DNA of 64,000 bases, taken from Endomychus coccineus (lineage: Eukaryota; Arthropoda; Insecta; Coleoptera; Endomychidae). The notes beneath the pieces were generated by a model. That model had not been told where the DNA came from. It did no database searches and saw only the letters and a program-made list of their open reading frames with translations. A program made the translations under genes and the position numbers. Shown one piece after another: positions 35,361-47,659 of the stretch. The stretch's first letter is position 1. Each line of letters starts with the position of its first letter. The stretch lies in NCBI GenBank assembly GCA_958510875.1, contig OY294067.1, forward strand, positions 32,600,912-32,664,911, given 5' to 3'.

Positions 35361-37071
35361 TATAACTGAAGAACTAACCGATACACTAATTTAATAATAA
35401 AGAACAGCTGCTGCAACAACTTACAATTTCATGCATAAGATGTCGCACAATTCTCTCAAAATTAGCACATTTTTTAAACTATCTTAAACCAACTTTGCCA
35501 GTGGTTTCAAATGACTTTGTGAAATAATACGTACTGGATCATCAAATAATAATGAGTCATATTATAATTTGTTAATTTTGCGTCATCTGAAAATAGTTTT
35601 TAGTTAATAACACTGAATAAGGCAAACAGATATTTCGCGATATTTAAAAATTCACTGTGCCTAGAGCAATCAAATATTCAGCTCAACAAAATTTTGTTAA
35701 TTTCGGTCATAGAGAAAAAAATTCAAGCTGGTCAAAGTTCGGGAAAAACGCGTTTTTTGGCAAAACTGCTTTCTTTAAATAGCTGTAACTTAGGTCCTAG
35801 TTGACCAATTTTGACATGAAAGTGCTCATTTGGAAGAACGAAACAAACTGAAACCTATGTTGGCACCAGGTAGAAAATAGTTAATTTTTCAAAATTTGGG
35901 TTCCACTTTATCAGGTCGCTAACGGAGGCCTTTAGTTCTAGGGGTCTAAATTTATTTTGTTCGTAAATATTAGAGGACAATACGAAAAAAATTAGCCCAG
36001 CGGAAGTTTTTGGTTGGAAGGGCGCTGAGAAACAGCATGTCAAAGATAGACTGAAGAGGGCTATATTTCGGCCTTAAAAGGGCCCGTTCTCCGGACCCCT
36101 AAGCCCTAGAAGTCTTAAATTTTGGAAAAGGGCTCTATTTCAAAGGTGCATCAACATCGAAAAACGCCAGCCAATTTGCTGACCCACGCACGCAACGATT
36201 TTTAAATAATCCATGGATCTCTTCATATGCAGTTGTAAATAAGGACATTTTAATCAGAACCCTAACTATGCCATAGGTATATTCCATTATGTTTAAGTGA
36301 ATCATTATTCGATATTACTACCACTCATTTAAACTATGGAAAAACAAGATCACTACCGCATTCAGTTATTTTCTGCCATTAAATTATCATTCCGAACAAA
36401 CAACGTTAATCAACCTATAGGTGAAGGAAAGTACGAGACGCAATGGGAGAGGAAAACTTCGTTTCATCCGCGCCTTTTATACATTGCAACGGATTATACA
36501 TACCGGTGGAAATTTTATTATACGCCGAAAAAGAGACAAGCTGAAGGTCTTGACAAGATTAGGAATTCACTACTTGTTTCGAACAAGGCTATTACTAAAA
36601 ATGCTAAAAAGACTTCGATACTTGAATGTCTAATTAATTACATTTCGTTGCTCGTTAGCATAAATTCTAGCGAAGCTTTTATTCTGTAGTCGCTACATGA
36701 CGTGAAAATAACTTTACAACTTAATTTGAATGATCGCTAATTGTATAACAAATTCGGAAGACGGACGTATTTTACCTCTCGGAATCTTTTATGATTTATT
36801 AGACATGTTGACAGTAATTCTAATCTGGAAATAATTGGAAATGAATTCCTGCATTTCAAATATTACGGATGTAAATATTGAAATGTCGGTAGAGAATAAT
36901 GAATACATTTTCGAAGAAAAAAATCTTATGACTTGAGATTAAGAGCAGACGGGAAGACGAAGTACTAAATACTGTAGTTCTCTTCCGAGAGATAGACAAT
37001 CCAAGATCTTTCTAAACGAATTTGTGATGTCTCAGAAAACATAAGGAGAAGCAGAAATAACAGGATTTATT
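35361..37071. other. Unassigned sequence
   Basis: No recognisable gene. The 117-codon frame at 36336-36689 overlaps another frame of 70 codons, has no family signature and is treated as chance. Confidence 0.4.
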
Positions 37072-37240
37072 TATATACAAATTCTTGGGAAATAAGTCAA
37101 ACTAATACATATGTTTACTATTTATTGATGTCTTTACGTACGTTTCGGTCTCTCGACCATCATCAGAAGACGTATCAGAAATAAAAAGGGATTTGTTAAA
37201 ACTAATTGTATCAAGCGGCGTTATCGCATTAATTTCAATC
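37072..37240 (-). mobile_element. Single arm of the Penelope-like foldback family
   Basis: Matches the left arm of the 16173 element in order: AAATTCTTGGGAAATAAGTC, GTCTTTACGTACGTTTCGGT, GACCATCATCAGAAGAC, TTAAAACTAATTGTA and ATTTCAATC. No inverted partner follows, so this is one arm or a truncated copy. Confidence 0.7.
37130..37171 (-). ncRNA. Hammerhead-ribozyme-like motif (third copy)
   Basis: On the minus strand it has the same layout as at 16519: GTCTT, CTGATGA, T, stem II GGTC-GAGA-GACC, GAAAC, GTACGTA, AAGAC. The stem II loop differs (GAGA for GTGA) while the paired bases are unchanged, as expected if structure is kept. Confidence 0.45.
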
Positions 37241-37572
37241 TCAGTTTGTTTCAATAATTGATTTTAAAGCAGTTTACTCAAATTGAATGCAAAAGTTTTG
37301 AATCTAATCAATGTATATTTTGAAAGTTATGATTTTTTTTCAATTTTCAACCACTAAGAAAACATATAATTCTTCACCGATGAGCAAACGATTTTTGTCA
37401 AAATTTGAATATGAAAGGACCTTTCGTTTTTGAGACAGTTAGACAGACACACTGATGGATTTTTTCACGCTCTAGGACTTTTTCAACGATTTTAGAAATA
37501 GCGACTTGGTCGCGAAGAGTATAATATTCTTTAGACAATTTTGAACCGTGTGTATTAATTTGCTAAAATATT

Positions 37573-37876
37573 CAACGCCGGATTTAAGGGAGGGCAACCG
37601 GGGCTACTGCCCGGGGCCTCCACAAAAGGGGGGCCCCCACAATAGACTTCGAAAAAAAATCTTCTAAATTCCGACTAGTAAACACTAGTAAACAACTTTT
37701 CCTTTGATATTTTATTTTCGCTGTTTTACCTTTACCTTTGTACAAACATGATTATATTGTTCTTAAATATTAACAGGAATCATTGATCTATATTTGTTCA
37801 CTCCAATCAGGCAAATAATTTGGGGCCAGAGGGCCTTTGTTGCCCCGAGGCCTCTAGACCTCTAAGTCCGGCCCTG
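37573..37876. mobile_element. hAT-like MITE
   Basis: Inverted ends CAACGCCGGATTTAAGG and (inverse of) CAGGGCCGGACTTAGAGG. The interior is rich in GGGGCC-type runs (GCCCGGGGCCTCC, GGGGGGCCCCC). The flanks TAAAATATT and TAAATATT are compatible with a degraded 8-bp duplication. Ends with CAGGGCCGG are typical of hAT-derived MITEs. Non-coding. Confidence 0.6.
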
Positions 37877-38429
37877 ATAAATATTTACCTACACGCCTAC
37901 CCTGTTTTGTGTATCTTACTATCAGCTCTTTTGTCTCATCGCACTTAATTGGTTAACAAATCTCATACCGGACACGCCTTCCAGGTACCTCACTATTTAG
38001 ACCAACTCTTAATAGTAACTCCGATATTACCAGAGATCTCTTTCAATACAAACACTCTCACTTTAATTCTTGCTAAACTAAAAATCAACTTCAAAAGGTA
38101 GTGCGCACTACTTTACTTTATTCCCTAATTGCACAACTAAAAATCGTTCGTAATAAGATTTTACAGCACACGTGCTTTGCAGTGGCGGCTCGTGAATTTT
38201 TGAGAGAGGAGGCTGGACATAAAACGTTTTTGTAAAAATATGCTCTATTCACAGCCTTTTAACCTTTGCACAGCGACCGTACCAGCTACTTCAGTGACAA
38301 AATTAACTGTTACCCAGCAAGAACCAACGTGGAGGTATAGAGTTTCTCTTGGCAAAACATTTTTTTGTTCGTTTTTTGTCTTTTATTTTTTTGGATTTTA
38401 AATATTTTTTCTTTTTTTTGGAATTTTTC

Positions 38430-38873
38430 TTATTTTGTTTTTTTTAAATTAATTTTATTAACTTTTTTTATATATGAACGGAATTCTACGGTCTTTAGTT
38501 TGCAAAAAATGATCAATAATATTATCAAAAAATTTATCATTTTGTGTTTTACTAAATCTTTTTCAATAGATATTAAACTAACATTGTATAAACGATTTTG
38601 GCCCATTGTACTTGGCATGTAAGTTTTAATTCGTTTGAGAGTAGAAAATGATCTCTCCACCGAAGCCGACGTGACAGGAATGGTGACTGTCAAACAAAGT
38701 AGTTTATAAAACTGAGGTAAAACTTGTTGCAAATCATTGTCTATCATGTATTTTATCATATCGGCGTGACTGTCGTACTGGCCTAAAATATCTTTATCCG
38801 AGTATATAACGCATAATTCATTGTGCAGTGCTATTTTATCAAAAAATTTATATTTTAGAACTAAGTTATACAA
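38430..38873 (-). pseudogene. hAT transposase C-terminal dimerisation domain
   Basis: 147 codons containing LPQFYKLLCLTVTIPVTSAS, VERSFSTLKRIKTYMPSTMG and QNRLYNVSLISIEKDL. This is the conserved hAT dimerisation motif (in which 'TIPVTSASVERSFS.LK' is diagnostic). It is separated from the N-terminal fragment by about 100 bp with stops. Confidence 0.9.
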
Positions 38874-38976
38874 AAAACTTCAATTCATGTAGGTAAATCG
38901 GAAAATCGAATCTCAATTTAACCTTTAATAGTATCTATAATTTCATAAAAAAAGTGTTTATAATGTAGTTTCTTGT

Positions 38977-39219
38977 CTACCAAATTATATGTTTTCCTCC
39001 TTTAACAATATTCTGTTTACCGGTTAATTCAAACTTAATACTCGATGTAATATGTTCCTGCAATTTTTCATGTCTGTCTATACCACGAGCTGAATTTTTC
39101 AAATCATCATAACCCAAGTACCCCCAACATGAAGTTGTATCAGATGTAAATAGCGAACAATACCAGCAATATAATTTATTGTGTACCTCAGATCCCGTTA
39201 ACCTTAAATATTTTTTACA
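38977..39219 (-). pseudogene. hAT transposase N-terminal TTF-type zinc finger
   Basis: The frame reads KKYLRLTGSEVHNKLYCWYC, SLFTSDTTSCWGYLGYDDLK and ARGIDRHEKLQEHITSSIKF, then stops. This is the zinc-finger region found before the catalytic domain of ZMYM-like hAT transposases (CxxC, W-G-Y-GY-D, then HxxxxxH). Confidence 0.75.
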
Positions 39220-39996
39220 ATTATCAGTATCAAATCATCGATTTTGAAACATACCTGTCATCACTAATCTTATCAGCAACTAAATCACTACTCAGTTTAA
39301 CGTTTAATAACCAAAGAACTCTTTGTTAATAACTCACCAAACGACCGAACAGATAAATTATAACTTAACCTTACATCGCTTCACGAAACAAAAACAACAA
39401 CTGCCAGAGCACGTGTCGAAGTTTGCAGCCGCGGCAAGTAATCGTATTTTATACGACCGCCGGGCAACGAGGTCTATACCTCGTTGCCGCCGGGAGCGTA
39501 CGAGAAGCTAGCCTCCATAGACGTTGCCGTATTCGCTGTTTTACCCTATTTGTGAATTGAACTGGTTGGAAAAACGGCAACTGTGTTGACCACACGTATT
39601 TAGCGTTTGAGATATATAGAGAATCTAGCCTCTGGCCACTGTTGCCAGATTAAAAATAATTACTGAGAACGGGGAATTAATTGTAAAATTTAAAGAATTA
39701 TCAGAGAAACAGGAAATAAAATGGAGAATGATCATTAAGATAAATTGGTGAGGAGGCTTAGCCTCCTTAGCCTCCTTCGAGGAGCCGCCACTGGGGCTTT
39801 GAGCAATGACTGATGATATCAACTGAACTATAAACCTAATACTGGCAATTTCGAATAAGTATTGAAGGTACATTTTTCTGGAATAGATATTTGAATTTTG
39901 AATATCATATTCGGTGATTAAGGCTGCATTCAGCAGTGATACACTTTCTTGAGAAATGTACACTTTCTTGAGAAATGGTGTGACCTGTATTCAAAA

Positions 39997-40489
39997 TACG
40001 AGGGCAAGGTGAAAAGTTCATGAAAAATAAAACAGATAGCGCCATAATCGAAAGCATTTTTGTAAATATGGAAAAAAGTGAATTTCGCGTCTTGAATAAA
40101 TTATTTGTTGCGTGTCAAACATTATGGGGACTCTTCACCATCAATTGGAACGATTCCCAAGTGGTTCACTGATTTTCGTTGTGGTAATATGACCACAAAG
40201 GACGCCGAACGTTCTGGTCGTCCAATTGAGATTACGACGCCGGAAATCGTCGATAAAAATCATGGTATGATATTGGACGGTTGGCGAGTGAAGGTGCGCG
40301 AGATTGCTGAGGCTATCGGCATCTCAACCGAACGGGTACGAAACATTTTGCATACATTTTTGAATGTGAGAAAGGCGTATCTACCAGATGAGTGCCGTAT
40401 TTGGTCCCTGTTGACAACAAGCGCGACCGTGTGACAACTTCAAAAGAGTGTTTGGCGATGTTCAAACGCGACTTTTCACTTTGCCATCG
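39997..40489 (+). mobile_element. Deleted mariner copy
   Basis: The 5' repeat TACGAGGGCAAGGTGAAAAG starts at 39997. The 3' repeat ACTTTTCACTTTGCCATCG ends at 40489 and is degraded. The interior keeps the N-terminal third of the transposase (KHYGDSSPSIGTIPKWFTDF, RVKVREIAEAIGISTERVRN) and then jumps at about 40470 directly to the terminal repeat. Same family as 5786-6891, with a different mutation spectrum. Confidence 0.85.
40105..40434 (+). pseudogene. Mariner transposase N-terminal fragment
   Basis: 109 codons covering the helix-turn-helix region. No catalytic aspartates remain because of the internal deletion. Confidence 0.8.
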
Positions 40490-40571
40490 CATGTTAAGCT
40501 AACGCTAATTTTTCATCATCAATTTTCTTCATATAGGCAAAATGTTCTTTATATCGAGTTGAAGTTTATAT

Positions 40572-40586
40572 CCCCCCCCCCCCCCC
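40572..40586 (+). repeat. Poly-C run of 15
   Basis: Uninterrupted C run, prone to length error in assembly. Confidence 0.9.
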
Positions 40587-40683
40587 ACCAAACGATTTTG
40601 TAAATCCCGGATTTCTCGAATTCTGAATCATTATCAGAGGTTTTTTTTAGCTTGTTCTCACTACTTCTTCTTATCTATAAGCG

Positions 40684-40840
40684 GGTTGTATTTTGTATTG
40701 CAAACTTTGAGAACAAATTATGAAATTTATTAATTACTGAAGGATGATAAGTGAAACTTTTTAATTTTGATGAACTATTCAAAGGTGGTGGCTCCAATTC
40801 AGATAGCTGGTAGCGTTCCAATATCCTTTTTGTTTAGAAA
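40684..40840 (+). repeat. Dispersed repeat, copy 2
   Basis: Counterpart of 33646-33797; see there. Confidence 0.65.
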
Positions 40841-42023
40841 TTAGATTATGATGGGTCTGACATTATTTTTTTCCGTTTATTTTAGATTTTTGGCAAATTA
40901 TTGATTTTAAACTGACATTTTATCGGCTGTTGACAAAATCAGTTGTGAAACTGCAGCAATTCTGTCTCTAACTACAATCGTTAGAAGAATGACCCTCCTA
41001 TTCCACGTACCTCCTCACAATAATTTATTGTTGAGGATACCATTTTCGCTGTTTACACAACATGGGACGTAGATAGATAGATATACATTTATTTGTTCCA
41101 TTTTACTGTATATACATTACTAAACGCTAAATTAACCCTATAACCCCCCTTTTTAAGATAATTTTGAGTTTATAAACAAATGGGTTTTTGGATTGCTGAA
41201 CATGAATCTGAGGTCATTTTCGAAAACTCATTCAATAGGCTGGCAATCAGGGTAATTTCGTAATTTTCATACAAAGTTGCTCATTTTTCTCGCGATTACC
41301 ATTTCATACTTAAAAGATGTTGGTCGTCGCGTATTTCGATCCAAATTAGACCAAAAACCAAAACGAAGAAATTTTTGTATGAATTCCTATTTTTTTAAAT
41401 GTAAGTTTTTCAGTGTCGTGTTGATTACTATTTGCGTTTCCTATGTGCATGTCAAATTACAAAAATTTAAAAGTAATGTAAAAAAAACAATTGTTTGAAA
41501 ATTCCGGAGAAATCAAAGAAAATCACAAATTTCAATATTGTAGCTTTAAATAAGCAGTTACAAACTTGTATAATTCAAAACAAAGATGCTTCTATTTTTT
41601 TTTTAATGTTCCTTCATTTTCCACATAATCCTAATGTTATTTTCAATAGTTTTTGTTGCCAAATTCGTAATTATCGACCAAAAAAACCCCTATACTTATC
41701 ACACGATAATTTCAATATCGTTAGAATATTTTTCTATATGCAAAAAGAATTTTTCCGATACGACTCCATGCCTTTTTTTAGAAAGTCGACCAAATTCCCC
41801 AGTTTATTGACTGGACTATGAGTATATAATACATAAAATATAATGAAAAACAGATAAAATGAAGGATAAGAATTTATTAAAGTTAAAATTGATGATGAAA
41901 ATGTCGAAATTCTATTAAATTATCAAAACATTGTCAGGAAAATATTCATCCACATGTGTAGTAGGTTTTTTCAATACTAAAATGTTCAGCTTATTCTTGA
42001 TTGTAGTTAACGGCTTTAGTCTC
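40841..42023. other. AT-rich sequence, nothing recognised
   Basis: Several frames of 60-108 codons exist (for example 41495-41821) but they have no family signature. Confidence 0.45.
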
Positions 42024-42066
42024 ATTCCGAGGGTAACTTATTCACTGAATAAGTTACCCTCGGAAT
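42024..42066. repeat. Perfect 43-bp palindrome
   Basis: Arms of 21 bp, ATTCCGAGGGTAACTTATTC plus A, mirrored exactly around one central C. No mismatch. It sits in otherwise unassigned AT-rich DNA. Confidence 0.95.
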
Positions 42067-44752
42067 TCTGGTATTTTAGTAAACCAATTTATCTAGTGTT
42101 TCAGATTTTTTAAACCGAAAGAACAATGAAAATGTCACACCAAGGTGCAATGGTTACTAGGCAACAATAACCATCAACGCATCAACTAGGTTCAAAATAA
42201 TATACACTTGAATCAATATATGAATAGACTGATGAAGGAAAACAAGGATGAAATAATTGTTTGTTTCTAATACAAATTCACTACTGAATAACTTAGTAAA
42301 CTTGAGGAAGAATATCCATCATCTCGCTTAGCTTCATTCGAATTTATCCGTCATAATTGACGGTTATTAAGTTGTCGCACCTGTTGACAGAGTTCACATC
42401 TGTAGCATGAGACAATCTCAATCGAAGCAGCAGATTACATTTCATGCCGTTGATCAAAGTAGATATGATCTAAGCAGTATATTATTTATACTTCCTAATG
42501 TTTTCCGCTTGCACCGTTTTATATCTATAAATTTTACGAATTTATTTCTACATTTTAACGGTCAAATACCATTTGGCAGGGATGTCGGATGTTTACGAAT
42601 GTAAATACGTTCAGATTAAATAAACTAAATTAATACCCGGTTATATGATTGTCGTAAATTATTACCGATTTAATTAACGTAGTCTAGGTGTAAGTGTATT
42701 TCATGGCGGTGCAGTATATCAACCGCTGACTTGTACATACTGGTTTTACGACTCCTTTAAATATATTCGGGAACTCGAATAGTATTGTGAAGGATGTTTT
42801 CATTTGGTGACAAATAATGTATAACACTCGGAAGATAATGTAGATACGGTATATACACTGCAATCCTACCTCTTGCACTACCGTAAAACGTGGTTACTAA
42901 GTTACTACACTGGGGCAAAGAACCTTCATAAAAAATGTGTTCGCGTTGATATATTAAATTGTGCTGACATCTATGCGTCAATAGAAGAACCGAAATATTC
43001 GCTGGGTGCTCTGCAGATAGTACAATGCTTTCGTAAAGTACTGAATAAATTCATTTTTAGCCAAACTATTCATTTCTGAGGAATTTCATGAAACAGGTCA
43101 ATTTTTAATCTCAATTTGTCACATTTATAAGGGAAAATTGAATATACAGGGAGATCCACGTTTGAGTAATGTCGTCCGCGACAATTTTTTCAAATGAAAC
43201 ACCCTATATATTATTCAATTTTTGGAATCTCCATGGAAAGCTAGATTCGAAAATATATCACACATATGGTTTGTATACAGTGCGTCCATTATATTCAGTG
43301 TTCTCCTAAAGTAGTGGATAAATGGCTAAAAAATTAAAGGAAACATTTTTGGAAAGAACGCTCGAACCAGTCGAATTTTATTTTCATTTGGGCATTCTTT
43401 CAAATTTGAGCTCTGTCAAATTATGAAATATAAAGATATGAAAATATTTTCTAAATAATGTTTCAACAGTAAAAGAATTTGAAATAATTAAAATCTCGAA
43501 AACCATGCAACATAGACAAACGGAATTATCAAGTAAAGTAATTAGAAACACTTAGTTGATTCCAATATTGCATTAGGTACAGGATGTTATATTTAAAATC
43601 TGAAAGTATCTGCTACTTTCCAATAAAAATAGCAACACTACACTTCCGAAAATAATTTGAAGAGAGACATCATAACCACTTACATGAGTAACCAAAATTT
43701 CAAAATTCTATGTTTAGTACTTATTAGTAAACGTCTAATAGTTCATCCACCGTGAATGATTCTGTATATTGCATATGCCCAGTTCTGACATAATACATGA
43801 CTTAGTGAATATTTTGAAAAAAGTTAGATTCAAACTAGATAAGAATAACATTTTGGAAATCAAATATGTTCATCATTTAAAACTCGAAACGGATGGGAAG
43901 CATCATTTCATAATCCAAGTCGTTGATGGTTTTCATTCATCAAATCCTACCGTTTACGCCAGAGTAATTATCGCATGACACCCAAGAAAACTCTGGTTAA
44001 CTATATTGAATCTGATGTTAATTTGGCAACAAACGTCTTGATTGTTGATAAGATACATATTTCGTACAATCCTATAAGCAAGGACTCTGATTTTGGATGA
44101 AATCGAATTAGTTACATTCGTAGAAATCCCTGGAAGATGAATGAAGATCTAATTAATATATCATCGAATGAGTCAAGCGAATCACCTTTTGTGTTAGTAT
44201 TAGTATCTTAAGGACTCAAAAAAGTAAGCCACAATCTGGCAATATTTCATATTATTTTCCTTTATCTGTTTGCTTAAGTATCACACAATTGGGTTTGTGA
44301 ACGGTATATTGCGCCCCATTGTAGCTCCTGTTATTACCCGTCCATTGTTATGCTGTCATATACGTGAAACTTTCTTTTATCTGCAGTCGTCATCATCGGT
44401 GGCAGGCCGCTTCTTGTGTGAAATGAGATTTTTTCTTTGTTCAACTAACTGCCATATAACGTTCGCTAATAAAAGGTACCGCAGCAGTTGCTCAAGAATC
44501 TAGTGTCACAGGTTGGTCCCGACTATTATTGCCCTTACTGGACAGACGTTCGAAATTGGATCGTTGTAAGAACCCCGCACATATCTCTGTTACCATTCAA
44601 TTCTATGCTCTCACGAAATGCTGACTCGATAAATGCATCGTGATGGCGCTTTATAATAAATCAATTTTGAAAATAATAAATATAGAACAGTCGTAACGGC
44701 TCTTCTTGCAAATGAGGAATAGTTATTTTAACAGGTTGTTGTGGAACGTCTA
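42067..44752. other. Unassigned sequence
   Basis: No recognised gene. A CAGGGAGATCC...ACACCCTATATA pair near 43147-43208 suggests a small degraded MITE with CAGGG-type ends. The rest shows nothing I can name. Confidence 0.4.
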
Positions 44753-47212
44753 TACAGCGTGATTTACGTAGGCCGTGCATTAGAAGTTTTTCAACTTGCA
44801 GTTGGACTAGAAACTTGAAATTTGGTATGCTGTCATAATTGATCATGTGCGTTCTATCTCAAATGTTTTTAGTCCTACCATTATACAGGGTATGCCAAAA
44901 GTCGGTACCAACTTTCTTATTTTAAATGGAAACCTAATGTTTTTTTGTCATGCTTCGATTGGCCTTCTGATTATGACTTTAGACAACCTAAGTTATGTTT
45001 ACTTATCTATCACAGTTTTTGAGATATGTCCATTTTTCTGAAAAAAATTACGGCTGTGGTAGTTTACGAAAACACGTGTAGCCCGCAAACTGTTCAAAAT
45101 TAGGAAACCAAATTTATGGAGCAGTTAGCTGGTAGTCCAGGCTAACACCTGATGTCCCATCGACGGTCCCATTTTGTACCATATGGGCGCAGGCGATTTT
45201 TGAATGTCGCAATATAAAATTGTCAAAAACTCAATTTTTTCAAATGGCACCTACCATTTTTTTTAACCATTCGAAAGAAAATTGAATTTTAGGATGAGTT
45301 ATTTCAGCATTCCCTATACCCAAGTTCCACCTCTATCGAGTTATTCAATAAAAATCAAGAAATGCCTTATCCTGCCGAATGCTTTTGTGTTTATTCAAGT
45401 ATGCCATGAAAACAAAAAACAACTGTAAACAAGAAGGTGCTATTCTGTCAAAGTAAAAACGAATCGTGCTAATTCTTAAATAAAATTGATTGGAATATGG
45501 AAAATTATACAAACGAAGTTGTGTTTGACTTGTTTGTTATCCACGGCATGTGTCAAAAAATTGTGCAGCGAACTGTCCGAGAGTTTAATTTGAAATATCC
45601 AAACTTACCGAGGATGACACGGGGCAAGTTCTCACGATTGAAAACTAATTTTATACATTTTGGGAAGGTGGCTAGACCCGTTACGAGAGTCAAACCACTA
45701 ACTGGCAATGACGATAATCAAATTACCATTCTCGGATATTTTCAAGCATATCCTCAAGCCTCAATACGAACGGCGTCTTTGGAATTGGGATTTTCATACT
45801 CTGCAATACAAACCATTTTACACCGCCATAAGCTACATCCTGTCAAATTATGCGATTGCAAAAATTACACACAGGTGACTTTCCCCGTAGAGTAAACTTT
45901 TGCGAGGACTTATTACTCAAAATACAAGAGCACGCCGGATTCTTAGACAACATAATTTGGACTGATGAGGCAAAGTTTTGTCAGCAGGGAGTTTACAATA
46001 GGTGCAATCGACATTTTTGGGCTTCTGAAAATCCACATATGGTGTTCGAAGTTGAAAATCAAGTACAATTTCGAATAAATGTGTTTTGTTTGGTAATGAA
46101 CCAAGAGGTACGCTACTTTATGTACGATGAAAATCTGAATGGTGACAGATATGTAGAAATTCTTCAAAACGTAATAGAAACATTTCTTGACAATTTGCCA
46201 CTGGCTAGAGCTGCACGTTCATGGTACCAGATGTATGGGGCACCACCGCACAATACACGAACTGTGTTTACCACATTGACATCCATGTTCGAGCACCGTT
46301 GGTGGGGAAATCGAGGACCCTTTCTCTGGCCTGCAAGATCTCCAGATCTTTTATATTTGGGGTAGGGTAAAAGATTTGGTCTATTCTTCACCAGTTCACA
46401 ATATAGATGAGTTGAGACTTAGAATAATACAGACGAAATCAGATTGAAAGTAGAATAATAGAATGTTTGAACAACAATGGTGGTCATATTGAACATTTAC
46501 GCTAGAGTTCTGTCAATATTGTTCAATATTTTTGATTAAATTATTACAATTTTCTTTTGTTTCCATGGCATACACACATAATCATTCTGCAAGATAAGGC
46601 ATTTCTTGATTTTTATTGAATAACTCGATAGAGGTGGAACTTGGGTATAGGGAATGCTGAAATAACTCATCCTAAAATTCAATTTTCTTTCGAATGGTTA
46701 AAAAAAAATGGTAGGTGCCATTTGAAAAAATTGAGTTTTTGACAATTTTATATTGCGACATTCAAAAATCGCCTGCGCCCATATGGTACAAAATGGGACC
46801 GTCGATGGGACATCAGGTGTTAGCCTGGACTACCAGCTAACTGCTCCATAAATTTGGTTTCCTAATTTTGAACAGTTTGCGGGCTACACGTGTTTTCGTA
46901 AACTACTACAGCCGTAATTTTTTTCAGAAAAATGGACATATCTCAAAAACTGTGATAGATAAGTAAACATAACTTAGGTTGTCTAAAGTCATAATCAGAA
47001 GGCCAATCGAAGCATGACAAAAAAACATTAGGTTTCCATTTAAAATAAGAAAGTTGGTACCGACTTTTGGCATACCCTGTATAATGGTAGGACTAAAAAC
47101 ATTTGAGATAGAACGCACATGATCAATTATGACAGCATACCAAATTTCAAGTTTCTAGTTCAACTGCAAGTTGAAAAACTTCTAATGCACGGCCTACGTA
47201 AATCACGTTGTA
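44753..47212 (+). mobile_element. Tc1/mariner-type transposon (DUF4817 group) with about 650-bp terminal inverted repeats
   Basis: The left repeat (44753-45413) and right repeat (46560-47212) are near-identical inverted copies beginning TACA(G/A)CGTGATTTACG and flanked by TA. Each carries the mirror-image segment GGGTATGCCAAAAGTCGGTA. The single-copy centre (45414-46559) encodes a transposase. Total length is 2460 bp. Confidence 0.9.
45497..46446 (+). pseudogene. DUF4817-type transposase, frameshifted
   Basis: The N-terminal HTH region starts at ATG 45497. A second HTH reads ASIRTASLELGFSYSAIQTI. After a frameshift at about 45885 the DDE domain begins PRRVNFCEDLL and continues NIIWTDEAKFCQQGVYN (first D), NRCNRHFWASENPH, WYQMYGAPPHN (family: QQDGAPPH) and LWPARSPDLL (third acidic position). 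A second frameshift precedes IWGRVKDLVYSSPVHNIDELRLRI. The expected second catalytic D is Y in this copy. Inactive by both frameshifts and this residue. Confidence 0.85.
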
Positions 47213-47659
47213 TATTAATGTTGTTTCCTTTCAAAGCACATGAAATCTCAGAATCAATGTGATTAATATATATCAGCAAGGGATCTTAATGTTTATGAAG
47301 AAATGCGATGGTAATGAATAAATAATCCGAGGAATCAGTGGAATTCTCGTAGTGTTTGATGCCGATCTAACTCTGTGACGTCATGTTTCTATATTTCTTG
47401 CCTATAATTTCTAGTATGCTATACTTCAAGCACTACCAGCTTTAATATATAAAATTGAACATTGCTTGATTACAAATATTTAATGGACAAAATAGTGGTC
47501 ATAACTAATTGTGAAATAGACCTTGAACTGAGGCGTCAATACAATCACCCTCTATGATAGTAGATGGCCATAAACCTGAGGCTATGTTGCAACTGGTCAT
47601 CCTTACCTTATACACAATTGCGGCACAATACCGAACGCAAAACAAAAGTTCTATTTATT
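47213..47659. other. AT-rich sequence, nothing recognised
   Basis: No coding motif or repeat ends seen. Confidence 0.45.

Larger units (their letters stand above)
38180..39793 (-). mobile_element. hAT transposon, internally deleted
   Basis: Terminal repeats CAGTGGCGGCTC at 38180 and GAGCCGCCACTG ending at 39793. Flanks GTGCTTTG (38172-38179) and GGGCTTTG (39794-39801) form an 8-bp duplication with one mismatch, as expected for hAT. The minus strand encodes the N-terminal zinc finger and the C-terminal dimerisation domain of the transposase; the catalytic centre is deleted. Confidence 0.9.

Noticed and set aside
36336..36689. 117-codon open frame as a host gene
   Set aside because: No domain or family signature, overlapping alternative frames and unremarkable composition.
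42404..43080. Cluster of 60-75 codon frames on both strands as small genes
   Set aside because: Expected by chance in AT-rich DNA; no shared motif or splice context.
44847..45041. 64-codon frame found identically on the minus strand at 46924-47118 as a duplicated gene
   Set aside because: It is part of the mirrored 650-bp terminal repeats; the identity reflects the repeat, not coding selection.
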